From contig NC_091124.1 in assembly GCF_040183065.1 (NCBI RefSeq), forward strand, positions 91,112,001 to 91,176,000: a stretch of 64,000 nt of DNA. Direction: 5' to 3'. The stretch comes from Periplaneta americana (Eukaryota > Arthropoda > Insecta > Blattodea > Blattidae). The position numbers were made by a program, and so were the translations under genes. Below, one piece after another: positions 24,892 through 35,689 of this stretch (within the stretch, counting starts at the first letter, position 1; every line of letters begins with the position of its first letter). The notes below the pieces were generated by a model. It was not told the DNA's origin. It saw only the letters and a list, made by a program, of their open reading frames with translations, and did no database searches.

Positions 24892-25429
24892 TAATCAGTA
24901 AAATCTCTCGACGTTCTTTTCGTGTCAGTATTACGCAGCCTTTCCTTCCTTTCGGAGAAATAAGTAGGCCTACTACTGACTTCTTAGTCTTACTTTAACA
25001 AGCCAGGTATTATTTTATATATTTTTACAACAATGAAAAGAATGCGAATACCAAACATTAAGATTTAAGTCTCCTGATTTCAGAGTTTAGCAAGGACAGG
25101 CACAATGTACATAGCTGGTAGAGATAAGAAAATCGCGACTTTGAACCAACTCAATGTTGGCCGCGCACGTGGTTGGCTGGCTGGTTCTATTTTCCTAACA
25201 AGTCAAGGAGCACTTCCTAGTTCGTTGTTCATTCGAGACTGACAAAGTACACAAACCAATACGACACATTAGCCAGATAAGACTCGTCACATTCTTTATC
25301 TCGACAGCAGATGCATAGGTGCTATGGAAATGAACACCATCCCAACTACAACATGGTAGAGATTGCAACTTTCATTCACTTCAGGAAGGAAATTCATCCC
25401 TGGACAATTTCCACCGCCTCACCAATTAT

Positions 25430-25620
25430 TTATTTATTTATTTAATCTGATAGGATGAAGGCTATAAGCCCTTCTCTACAATCCTACCAGATAGCATATA
25501 TAAATACAAAAAAAAAAAATACAAGCACTAATGAAAATAATACAAATTAAATTAAAGACCTATAGAAGGTCAACAGGGTCAAAAGAACACCATAGAGCTC
25601 TCATCGAGCTAACACAAAAA
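25430..25620 (-). mobile_element. LINE 3'-end fragment with (AAAT)n tail
   Basis: On minus the segment reads ...GAAGGGCTTATAGCCTTCAT, then AATAAATAAATAAATAAAT. This 3' UTR hairpin (AGAAGGSCTTATRGCCTT) plus tetranucleotide tail also occurs at 35,690, where the upstream coding end is preserved. It is probably a 5'-truncated copy of a related LINE. Confidence 0.55.
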
Positions 25621-25655
25621 AGGAAAGATAAACAGAGATAGCAATGATGATAGTG

Positions 25656-25660
<5 letters not shown>

Positions 25661-25710
<50 letters not shown>
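25661..25710. repeat. (AAT)n microsatellite
   Basis: About 16 AAT units. Confidence 0.97.
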
Positions 25711-25711
<1 letters not shown>

Positions 25712-25982
25712 ATCACATATTAATTGTCAACTTTACAACAGCATAGTTACAATATTTATTATATGTTATGGGTTAAGCCGAAGTTGCGCAACCTGACAGG
25801 TGTTCAAGAAGCAATTCCATGAACTAGAATATGATTCTTTAATTTAAATTTGAACTTTGATTACGAATTACGAAGATTAAAAAGAAAAAGATATTCCAAT
25901 TTCATTATGTAAAGTTTAACAACATATTTTTCTTACCTCTTGTCAGGAAACAATCATGGGGTTGTAACCTGTATACACGTTT

Positions 25983-26236
25983 TTTAATTGGTTATTTAAC
26001 GACGCTGTATCAACTACTAAGTTATTTAGCGCCGATGGGATTGATGATAGCGAAATGGTATTTGGCGAGATGAGACCTAGGATTCGACATAGGTTACCTG
26101 ACATTCGCCTCACAGTTGGAGAAAACCTCGAAAAAACCCAACCAGGTAATCAGACCAAGCGGGGATCGAACCCGCGCTCCAGCGCAACTCCGGATCGGCA
26201 GTCAAGCGCCTTAGCCGACTGAGCTACGCCGGTGGC
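25983..26236 (-). mobile_element. tRNA-derived SINE with 12-bp target duplication
   Basis: Flanks GTATACACGTTT (25,971-25,982) and GTATACATGTTT (26,237-26,248) match at 11 of 12. On minus the head reads GCCACCGGCGTAGCTCAGTC and ends with a GGTTCGATCCCC B box and a variable arm. The body contains ACCTGGTTGGGTTTTTTCGA and the tail is TTGATACAGCGTCGTTAAAT, shared with the other SINEs here. It is a full-length, non-functional-tRNA retroposon. Confidence 0.92.
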
Positions 26237-26384
26237 GTATACATGTTTCTTGTGTGTTTTTGGCACAGTATTAACAACTTCAGCACAACTGTATTATACA
26301 ACGTCGTATAATAAAGTTTTCTTTAATAGAGGAAAATAAATGAAAATTATATAAAGTAACTCACTCATATTTATTTATTATATG

Positions 26385-26690
26385 TACACTTGACAAAGCA
26401 GCCATTATACGATCATCCTCTACTCCTGGAGATTAAGATTTGGGTCCTTACAAAGGAACAGCCCCAGATCGTGTAGCTTGAATTTAATGAAAATGCATAT
26501 TTAAGCTAATTTTCCTTCGTTAAGAAACATGATGATAGTCGGTCGTTTCGCTTTCTCCTCGTTTACGAAATATATTGACTTGAAAATCGATGTTATTTAT
26601 CGATGCGCACTCGGATCGCCATAGTTCCGCGACACCGTACCACAGCTCCCGCATTAATGCGCTAGTCCATTTTTTTTCTCGTAACTCATA
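26385..26690 (+). repeat. unclassified dispersed repeat, copy 1
   Basis: Reverse complement of 28,568-28,835 with many conserved blocks. These include GTTTACGAAATATATTGACT, TTGAAAATCGATGTTA, GCGCACTCGGATC, CGCGACACCGTA and GCATTAATGCG. No coding potential or termini were recognised. Confidence 0.8.
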
Positions 26691-27381
26691 TTAATAAAAT
26701 ACTCTTGCTGAAATATACACTCAATTTGAATTTAAAATAATATTAACTTTTAGTCTCACCTTAAATATGATAGTGGGATTCCAAATGAAATGGTCGGGAC
26801 AAAGAGCCATTGAACAGTACAAACATTTTATAGGCTGGTTTTTCACAATCTTCTGTAACACACACACTGTTCCTAACATGCAACATTGTTGCAAGAACGT
26901 TATCAAACTTTCTCACATGTTTCTCCGTCACATATCCACAGCTCTGCCACGCGTATATAAAGCAAGTCTTTGAATATCATTATGAAGCCCCTATCGTGTA
27001 ATGTGTCTGGAATGTTTTCACAGATAATTTTATGTCTTAAATACTCTTCTAACCTTCGAATTACAATTTTATATTACCTAAAAAAATACACATACAAGGG
27101 TTGCAAAAATCTTGTAGTTTTTGGAGGGATAATTTGTGTTTTAATTATCTTACTATTGTGCCGTTTTATTTCGGCACACTACTTTTTATTTTCCTTTTCC
27201 TTTCTTTCTTTCCTTTCTATTCTTATTATTTTATTTTTAATATTAGTTTACCTCACTCTTCATAGATGGCTTTAATTCTTCTCCATTTTCAGTCTTACTT
27301 TCTCCTTTAGATAGCTTGTTTCTTTTCTTCCATTATAGCTCTATTATTCTTCACGTATAAGGAGCGAACTTTAGTGATCAC

Positions 27382-27979
27382 GTGACTTGGTTTTGGTTTG
27401 TGATTGGTAATTTTGAGGGCGCATTAACATACACTTTGACTTTCGGGGAGAATTTCAATTTGTGTGTCAGTCTAGTGGAAGGACTCGTGGAGAAAGGTTG
27501 GGCGACAGCGGGGTTAGCTGTGAGTTGTTGTTGTTGTGGCTATTCGCGATGGGATCGCGGGTAACTAGCTGTGATGTGATGGCAGAGTAGTCGGGAGTCG
27601 AACGGGGATTATGATTTATCGCACATAATAGTGGTTTCCAGTCTGTGGAGCGGTGTACTGTGTGAGAATGGAATTATGAGAGTGGAAGAGAGAGGTCATT
27701 GTTGGGCTGGATGCGAGATCGATTCAGCAGGATTGTAACAGGTTTTTGGTATAATGATAGAGTTGGTTATGTGTGAATTATAGTAAGAGTCTGGTATCCT
27801 AAAGAGTGCGAGATTAGAAGTTGGCATTCCTCAAACAGTGCTACATTAGTTATAGTGCGTTTGGTAACTGAGATATTTTATTCTATGTCAGACAAGCTAG
27901 GGGTTGTCGAATTTATTACTCATGTTTACAGCTAGGGAAAACAGATGGCATTACTAGTGCATGTTTTGACGAATGCCAG
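27382..27979 (+). other. possible non-coding first exon with splice donor (speculative)
   Basis: This stretch is GC- and CpG-richer than its surroundings and carries no recognised transposon. It ends at a consensus-like splice donor (GCCAG then GTAAGTGA, junction at 27,979/27,980). A 60-codon frame at 27,382-27,564 is not recognised. A host first exon or promoter-proximal region is possible, but nothing else supports it. From 26,691 to 27,381 and from 27,980 to 28,567 I see nothing. Confidence 0.18.
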
Positions 27980-28567
27980 GTAAGTGAACTGCAATAATCA
28001 ACAAACCTACTTGAAGGGTGGATTATAAGTGATTGTATGTTTACGTGAGACATTGGTTCACATCCATTTTTCTTACTGTGTTGTTAATAAATTTTATTGG
28101 CGTGAGTTAAGGATTTACATAAAGTGTTTTCTTGTATCACCTTATCAAAGAGACTATCAACCCGATCATAACTTTCTACGGTAAGGCAATACTTTATCTT
28201 TGTAGTGTTATTCAATAACAATACTTTTAACAACTACACAGAGGTCAACTGTTCCACAAGTAAATATAGTGTCATCTGGTCAATCCAGGAACCCAGAAGT
28301 AGTAGCGTTCCTTTCTTAACATCCGGGAGAAATTAATACACCTCTTAAACGTCTTCTCACGTGATTTTTTTTGTCAGTTTACCGGAACTACTTGCATCGA
28401 TCACATTAAATGGCTTATCACTGTCTACACGTTATGCAAATTTCCCTTTCTGTTCTTGAAAGTACTGTATGTACAATTGTGTTCTAAGACTTCCAGCTGC
28501 ATACCTATGGATTTGGACGGTGTACGAATGAGTGAAAAATGCCATGGATTGCACTACTACTTTATTA

Positions 28568-28835
28568 ATGTGAGTTAAGAGAAAACAAATTGACTACAGC
28601 ATTAATGCGAGAGCTGTGATACGGTGTCGCGGAGCTATGAGGATCCGAGTGCGCGCAAGAAGCGGTGTAAGTAACATCGATTTTCAAGTCATTATATTTC
28701 GTAAACGAGGAAATAGCGAAACAAACGACTATCACCACGTTTCTCAACGAACAAAAATTAGCTTAAATACGCATTTTTATTAAATTCAAGCTACACGACC
28801 TGGGATGGTTCCCTTGTTATAATCGCTCTGTACAT
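28568..28835 (-). repeat. unclassified dispersed repeat, copy 2 (inverted)
   Basis: Inverted copy of 26,385-26,690, about 2.2 kb away. The right edge runs to an ATT microsatellite at 28,843. Confidence 0.8.
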
Positions 28836-28842
28836 ATGATGA

Positions 28843-28899
<57 letters not shown>

Positions 28900-28909
28900 T
28901 ATTATTATA
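28843..28909. repeat. (ATT)n microsatellite
   Basis: About 22 ATT units with one interruption. Confidence 0.97.
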
Positions 28910-28916
28910 AGTGGAT

Positions 28917-29831
28917 AATGTAATCATGTCATCAATGTATAAATTAAAATGAGTGGTTGACAAAGGTGTTAGACAAGGTTGCCCAATGTCAACCACTCTT
29001 TTTAATTTATACATTGATGACATGATTACATTATGGAAACAACAAACAGGAGGAGGAATTAATCTGGGATCAAGAATAGTAAAGACAATGGTCTTCGCAG
29101 ACGACCAGATACTGATAGCGAAAAGTCAAGAGGAACTTCACGGGATGACACACAAATTTAATTTAATGTCAAAAGCATATTGCATGGAAATTTCAATTGA
29201 GAAAACTAAGTTATGGCATTTGAAGGTACTCATTCGGTCGGGTCCAGAATAATTATAGAAAATAAAAGCATAGAACAAGTGTCAATATTTAATTTCCTAG
29301 GATGCCAAATAACATTTGGGTCTGAAATAGACATTAATAAAAGACTAAATAAATTTAATTACATAACAGGAACTATAAACAGAACACTAAAAATAAAACT
29401 AGAAAAGACTCAATAATAAAACTATATAAAGCAATGGCCATCCCCACTGTAACTTATGGATCTGAAACATGGACATTGACTGCAGAAAATAAAAGAAGAA
29501 TAGGCCTACAGACAGTTGAAATGAAATTTCTCAGACCTATAGCAGGATACACAAGACTGGATAAAAAACCAAACAATGAAATAAGACAAGAGTTAAAAAT
29601 AGAAGAATTAAATAAAACAGTAACAGAATATAGAACCAATTGGAAACAACACTTGGAAAGAATGTCAGTAAACAGGATATCCCAAGCATCATACAAGTAC
29701 AGACTCCAAAGACATAGAAACCCAGACCGACCAAAGAAGAGATGGACACAATAAGATTTTGGAGCCGGAAAAGGCTAAAATGGTCTAAAACCGTGAAGGA
29801 GGAGAAGAAGAAGAAGAAGAAGAAGAAGAAG
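28917..29831 (+). mobile_element. 5'-truncated LINE with inverted 5' end and 13-bp target duplication
   Basis: The duplications ATTATAAGTGGAT at 28,904-28,916 and 29,832-29,844 are identical. From 28,953 the plus strand encodes reverse transcriptase GVRQGCPMSTTLFNLYIDDM, then VFADDQILIAKS with the FADD catalytic box, then a NFLGCQI thumb motif. After a frameshift come YGSETWTLTAENKRRI and the C-terminal DRPKKRW block. The element ends in a GAA tail (29,803-29,831). The first 46 bp after the left duplication are an inverted copy of 28,987-29,034, so the 5' end folds back. It is not the same LINE family as the copies at 13,270 and 21,528. Confidence 0.92.
29803..29831. repeat. (GAA)n LINE tail
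   Basis: About nine GAA units ending at the target duplication. Confidence 0.95.
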
Positions 29832-29964
29832 ATTATAAGTGGATCACTTTATCGGAATCTTTTAAATAAGTAGTACTGAATTGAGGCCAGGACTCCTCTA
29901 TCCACCACTATTTAATCTTGCTTTGAAATATACAAGCACACTTATTCCTGGTAACAATATCTTC

Positions 29965-30236
29965 TACAGACCGATTATTTAGTCCTGACAGCTCAGCGAC
30001 GTGAAAGAGAGGAAGTAGTAGGAGTAGTGGGGAGAGCTCCGGAGTAAAGATAAGGGCGAGCGGTCGGTAACTGCATAACTGTACTGGAAACACAACGCTA
30101 TACCGCATGCGTGACATCCGATCGCTCTGATTGCAGGCGACAGACTAACCTGAACATCCCTTGGCGTAACTTAATGGACTCGCCTGACCCAGGCGCACAT
30201 TGTCAGCGACTGTCAGGACTAAATAATAGTACTGTA
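29965..30236. mobile_element. Tc1/mariner-like MITE, copy X (272 bp)
   Basis: Inverted ends are TACAGACCGATTATTTAGTC on the left and the complement of TACAGTACTATTATTTAGTC on the right, both continuing with CTGACAG. Both ends begin with TA, fitting a TA target. An inverted copy with the same interior lies at 39,247-39,530. No transposase. Confidence 0.8.
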
Positions 30237-30489
30237 CAAACACAAAATACGTCGTACCAACACTGGGCATACGCAAATAATTTATGTATCATAATAAAAA
30301 ATCAAATTCCCTGTCAGAAGTTTTTGAGAATTTTAAAAGCGTTAAATGACAAACAGAATACGTTTAAACATTAATGAGAAAAAAACAAAAACAAAATATA
30401 GTCTATATGTAACTCTAAAGAGACAAATGTAACTAAGGATGTGCAAATTTACTACAGGGGACTTTTCATAAATTGTCCTACTTTATTCA

Positions 30490-30770
30490 CGTACGATATT
30501 ATTCTTCCCTATGTTAATATCATATTATATAATTTCATTGCAGCTGTAATTTTAATTTTAGTACCTATTTTATTTTATTTTCTATATTCCTCTTATATTA
30601 ATATATTATATTATATAATTTCACTGTAGCTATACTTTTAATTTTAGTTCCTATTTTATTTTAATTTTTATAATCTCTTATAGGCTTATTAATAAGATAA
30701 TATCTGAACTGCGACCGAACACGAGCGCTGCTCATTCGGTCCTCAGATTTTGTTAATATTACTGTATCTT
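30490..30770 (+). mobile_element. possible LINE 3' UTR
   Basis: Two ~65-bp direct repeats start ATATTATATAATTTCA (about 30,523 and 30,609). They are followed by a stem-loop GACCGAACACGAGC/GCTGCTCATTCGGTC at 30,711-30,740. I recall this stem-loop from insect LINE 3' ends. No coding remnant remains. Confidence 0.4.
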
Positions 30771-31244
30771 CTTTTTTAAATTGATTGTATTTTATTTCTA
30801 TTTCTATTGTTGTAATTATATTCTGTATTCTGTCTATTCAAATTTAAATAATAAAAAATTTTGCATTTTATTCCCAAAAAAAATATTGCATGTAGGTATA
30901 AAATCATATATTTGAAATGATTCAAAAGCCAGACTATTAATAGAAAATAAATGCTACTTGTATTACGCAATGTAAAATATTTTAAAGAACAGAAGTATAG
31001 GCCTACCAAGGAACATTTAAATTAATATATAACTTAAATATATACAAATTAATATGACATATTCTAATTTATAGTAGTGGAACCTGAGTATCTAAATACA
31101 TCCCAGGGCGATGGAAATTATAACATTTAAATTGCATTAAAAAGTACTGATTATCCCAACATTATTTAGGCTACGTAAAATAATCTTGACTCGGGAAAAA
31201 TTACCGATGAACTGTTCCTCACTCATAAACTGCAGAGGTCTCAT
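30771..31244. other. unassigned AT-rich DNA
   Basis: Nothing recognised. Confidence 0.45.
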
Positions 31245-31836
31245 AAGCAAACATTCTGATGGAGGCAGATAAAAAAGTTGATTTTTTTTCTTTCACCATG
31301 TTAATAATGTCAAAAGAAGTGGTTATACAAATTTTGGCCACTTGACCGCATTTACGAGGCCGTCCAGAAAGTGATTTTCCCTGTGGCCGTTTATATAAAA
31401 AAATACAATTGCATGGAAAGATTTATTGAAACAGATACAGCAATTCTTGCGCTTTTTGTCAACATATCTCTACTGGAATTGAGACATTTGTCATACCATG
31501 AGATCAATTTTTATATCCTTGTCATAGAAGTCAGCCGCCTGGGATCGGAACCAGCGTTTGACAGGCGTTTCTCGATCCCATGATATGAGAAATGTCTCAA
31601 TTCCGGTGGGGAATATATTGAAAAATAGCTCAACAATTGCTGTGTGTGTTCCAATAATTTTTTTTGCAATGAAATTGTGTTTTCTTTCTGTTGACGGTCC
31701 CTGGCGAACTGATTTTATGGCCCTCGTAATTGCGGTCGAGTGGCCAAAATTTGTACATGCACTTGTTTTGAAATTATTAACAGGGTGGAAGGAAAAAGAT
31801 TAACTTTTTTATCTGTCCACAGCAGAATGTTTGCTT
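31245..31836. mobile_element. head-to-head mariner 3' ends inside an inverted duplication
   Basis: The core 31,353-31,728 has TACGAGG termini at both ends. Its left half, read on minus, gives VKRWFRSQAADFYDKDIK followed by WYDKCLNSS. Its right half, read on plus, gives EKCLNSGGEYIEK and a stop. Both are the C-terminus of a SETMAR-type mariner transposase, so the core is two 3' ends facing opposite ways. The inverted repeat continues for another ~110 bp into flanking DNA on each side (31,245-31,352 and 31,729-31,836), which is not mariner sequence. The transposase N-terminus and catalytic core are absent. Confidence 0.82.
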
Positions 31837-32788
31837 GTCAGTGGTATACCCTGACTACTGAAAATGTAAATACCTCTGCAACACAATGTTTCGTAGGGCT
31901 GCAAAGGCTTTTAGCGAAAAGAAAAAAAAAGTAGAAAATACAGTTGCAACAATATTATGCCATAAAACTCCAAAGGTTGCAGCGTGTCATTACAAAGAAT
32001 TGAAAGCTTTAATACCACTTTGACTGTATACATTTAATACAACGCATACTGTATTTACAAAGATAGGTAACATAATTCGTTCATGTGAAGCCATTTTTCA
32101 GCTGCAGTGTTATCACGCTCAAAGCAAAACGTTTGGAACAAGATTGAACTATTGAACAATTGATTTTAAATATGTAGTGAAAACATTCATAAAGGAAACC
32201 AATCGAGAACTATACAATATTCAATAATCTGATATTATAGGGGATTAAACACAACGTGATTCGATATTTGCTTCCTGTATTCTACAAGCGGCGGGCCGTC
32301 TATCCTTCTCATTTTTACATCAAAACTGAATCCCAATAGCTACCAATCCGAAGGGTCGGGTTTTGAACTGTGGACAGTAGAGTTCGGGACTATAGGCGAA
32401 AGCACGCAGCCGACAGAAATTAAATGTATCAAGCATTTTATAAACAGCCCTAATACGCGATTATCTCACTATACACATAACAAATTAGCAAGACGAAATT
32501 ATAAAACGAGGAAGATGAGATTAAATATAAAAAAAAAGAGTCGACCGAGACACTAGATCGTTGACCTGCGCACACTGATGGATTCTCACTACAGCCGCAA
32601 CTTGGTACAGAGCAAGCATACGCGTATTTCTGAAGATACAGTCGCAACATTCCAATCGCATCACAACAATCGATGAGCGACTGTGCATCTGCGCGGAGAT
32701 TCATCTTCCAATTAAAACTGTGCCATCGTAAGTATAGGCCTAAGTGTCCATTCTCTTCTAGCAACGAATTACTGACAATCACTCCACA
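31837..32788. other. unassigned DNA
   Basis: Nothing recognised. A frame at 32,450-32,782 (-) matches no family I know. Confidence 0.4.
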
Positions 32789-33972
32789 ATGGAAATTTAT
32801 ATCCCTTTCTCCTTTCTTTTTTCCTTAATTTCCTTCTCAATCTCTCTCCTATCCTGTTTATCTGTTCATTCTTCTCTCCCACTTTGTACCAGAACTACTT
32901 TTCCCTTTCCATTCCTTTATCTCTCTCATTCTCACTTTATTTTGCTTTCTTGTCTTTCTTCTCTCATTAATGTACTGTACTTCCTTTCCTACTTTCTCCC
33001 TTCGCTCTCCTACTCTCTTCCATTCACTTTCCTATTTTCTTCCTCTTACTTTCTACTCTCTTCCCTTTCCTTTCCTACTCTTTTCCCTTTGTTTTTCTAC
33101 TCTCTCCCCTTTGCTTTCCTAATCTCTCCGCTTTATTTTCCTATCCTCTTTCCTTTGCTTTCCTACTTTTCTCCCTTTGCTTTCCCATTCTCTTCCTTTT
33201 ACTTTCCTACTTTCTCCCTTCGCTCTCCTACTCTCTTCCATTCACTTTCCTATTTTCTTCCTCTTACTTTCTACTCTCTTCCCTTTCCTTTCCTACTATT
33301 TTCCCTTTGTTTTTCTACTCTCTCCCCTTTGCTTTCCTAATCTCTCCGCTTTATTTTCCTATCCTCTTTCCTTTGCTTTCCTACTTTTCTCCCTTTACTT
33401 TCCCATTCTCTTCCTTTTACTTTCCTACTCTCTTTCCTTTGCCTTCCTGCTCTTCTGCTTTTGTTTTCCTATTCTCTCCCCTTCCTTTCCTACTCTTTTC
33501 CCTTTGTTTTTCTACTCTCTTCCCTTTGCTTTCCTAATCTCTCCGCTTTATTTTTCTATCTTCTTCCCTTTGCTTTCCTACTTTTCTCCCTTTTCTTTCC
33601 CACTCTCTTCTCTTTGCTTCCCATTCTCTTCCTTTTACTTTTCTACTCTCTTCCTTTTACATTCCTACACTCTATCCTTTGCCTTCCTGCTCTCCTGTTC
33701 TTGTTTTCCTGTTCTCTTTCTCTTACTTTCTACTGTCTTCTCTTTACTTTCCTACTCTCTTTCTCTTACTTTCTACTCTCTTCCCTTTGCTTTTCCTATT
33801 CTCTTCCCTTTGCTTTCCTACACTTTTCCTTTTGATTTTCTACACTCTGCACTTTACTTTCTTCCTCTCTTTCCTTTGCTCTCTTACTCTCTTTCCTTTA
33901 CTCCCCTACTCCCTTCCCTTTACTTTCCTACATTCTTTCCTTTACTTTTCCACTCGCTTCCCTTACTTCCCT
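32789..33972. repeat. 1.18-kb polypyrimidine minisatellite array
   Basis: The plus strand is almost pure C and T with occasional A and G, built of ~20-bp units such as CTACTCTCTTCCCTTTGCTT. A higher-order period is visible. The CGCTCTCCTA block recurs 218 bp apart (33,003 and 33,221), as does CTCTCCGCTTTA (33,124 and 33,342), with a further copy 196 bp on. Because pure CT codons include no stop, open frames of 76-265 codons occur in several registers. Their hydrophobic Phe/Leu/Ser/Pro products are artefacts. Confidence 0.95.
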
Positions 33973-34439
33973 AGAAGCACAGCACTCACATCACAGGATA
34001 GAAATGAATCTGCATTGAATTGTTTAGGAACCTCATTTGCTGTCAATGAGATTACAGGTATAGCATTTGTTCTTGACGAATGAAAATTTGTAATGAAACC
34101 TATGTTTATAAGATGCGATTTACTCAACAGACGTGGGCGCGGGAGGGGGGACAGCAAACTTAATAACCAGTGCAATGTCAGGCAGTTAACAGGGTCAGAT
34201 GTCATCGATAACACACTCACTATTTTATCTACAGAAAGCAGTCACTACTCCAGTAAATATAATGCAGGCATTCTGTTCCTCTTTTTTTTTAATCCCACAA
34301 TATTAGCTACCGATATTAAATGATATTTAAAAGCAACTGCACTCCGTAGGTTGATGCACAGACAATGTACACTCATTACCAAACACAATTGTGACATTGT
34401 TACTGTTTTAAATACCACATAATATCATACACATTACGA
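33973..34439. other. unassigned DNA
   Basis: Nothing recognised. Confidence 0.45.
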
Positions 34440-35230
34440 ACTCAAAAACTAATCTTCTTCCATTTCTTCCACACCTGGCATGTTCGTCTTCATTTTCAAT
34501 TAGGTCATTTTCACATTCGTCGTCTTCGTCGCTACTTTCCATCCCGCTGTCTTCAATCACAATCCTCTCAATTCTTTCTTTTAGGATGTCATCTTTCTCG
34601 CAATACTCTGGTTAAATTTCTTTCACTTTAAAACATACTTTTTCCCATTAGGTCTGGCAGATTTCTTCAAATTTTTGCCGACACTACACTTCGACATCTT
34701 TTATTTTAAAAGTGTTATTTCCACTACGAATCCATTGCTTAACGTCCCCATAAATTAATTCTATGTGACTCGGGCGGGATGGTAAGGTGAAAGTACGAGT
34801 AGTGAGGCTGTGTGATTGTTTTCGGATAATATTTGGTCAATTAAACAGGTGTTGTGTGTTGGCTTCTTGGCTAAGATTAACTCGTATAATTTTGTTTTAG
34901 TACTATTTTCATTAAATGAGATGTTACATATGTCTCACGAATAACATGTCTTTCAATTAGCACACTTGGGTTGGTTCTTGTTTCTTTTCCATCGAAAGCC
35001 CAAGTTCTTGATTATTGTTCCAAGACTTGTGGGTTTACCTTCAAAATTAATAGTGCTTTCCAGTTGCTGCAGCAGTTTTCTTACTGCTGGTGCACGCTTT
35101 TCTTCTACATATAAATTGTATATGTGTGGCGGAAAGCGAAAAGGAGCCTCGTCGCAAATTTGAGATTTACAGTTGATGATATTTTTCAAATTCAGCAATA
35201 AATTCTGAAAATTTTAACACCAAATTTTGA
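34440..35230 (-). pseudogene. DDE transposase (Tc1/IS630-like) lacking its catalytic core
   Basis: On minus, 35,198-34,953 encodes a winged-helix-like N-terminal region. It reads YNLYVEEKRAPAVRKLLQQL, then TINFEGKPTSLGTII, then LGFRWKRN. After a gap, 34,770-34,440 encodes the acidic C-terminus: a start reading IELIYGDVKQWI, then KFEEIC, EYCEKDDILKERIERIVIED, and an Asp/Glu-rich tail. Both parts match, from memory, an insect DDE_3-type transposase family. About 180 bp at most remain where several hundred codons of DDE domain should be, so the core is deleted. Three in-frame stops break the C-terminal part. Confidence 0.72.
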
Positions 35231-35689
35231 TTTCTAATTAATAAATTGAGTGAGTTGTGGCAGTTTGAATATTTGTTACGGAAATGAGGTGCTTCGAGAA
35301 AACAAAATTAAAGTTTCAAATTGTCACCATCAATATAATTTTACATATTTAAGAAATTTTTAAATCGATATGAGCTTGAACAGGACAAACTAAGCTATAA
35401 TAATCGCCAAACACCGAATTCGATATTTTCGACCCTAACCATCCATTTTGCATCCCCGACAAGAGGGCCCTTTCCGCTTTCCGCCTCACATATAGTGCAA
35501 CGGATTACACATAATATCGAAATCACCGGTGTCACCAATTATTTTTGGAACGGGTCTCTTTCCAGGAGTGGAAAAAAAACCTTCCTTCCTCTTCATGATT
35601 TTTTCTGCCTTATAAAATTCTGTAAACAGAACTAAATGTGCGACATTCCAGTGGCTATAGCAACCCTTTGGACTTTAGAATAGAATAGA
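35231..35689. other. unassigned DNA
   Basis: Nothing recognised. Confidence 0.45.

Noticed and set aside
26152-26236. tRNA gene on minus
   Set aside because: It is continuous with a SINE body, the shared tail and a 12-bp target duplication.
32789-34083. Long ORFs encoding Phe/Leu/Ser-rich membrane-like proteins
   Set aside because: Overlapping frames all come from a polypyrimidine repeat that lacks stop codons. Composition explains the hydrophobicity.
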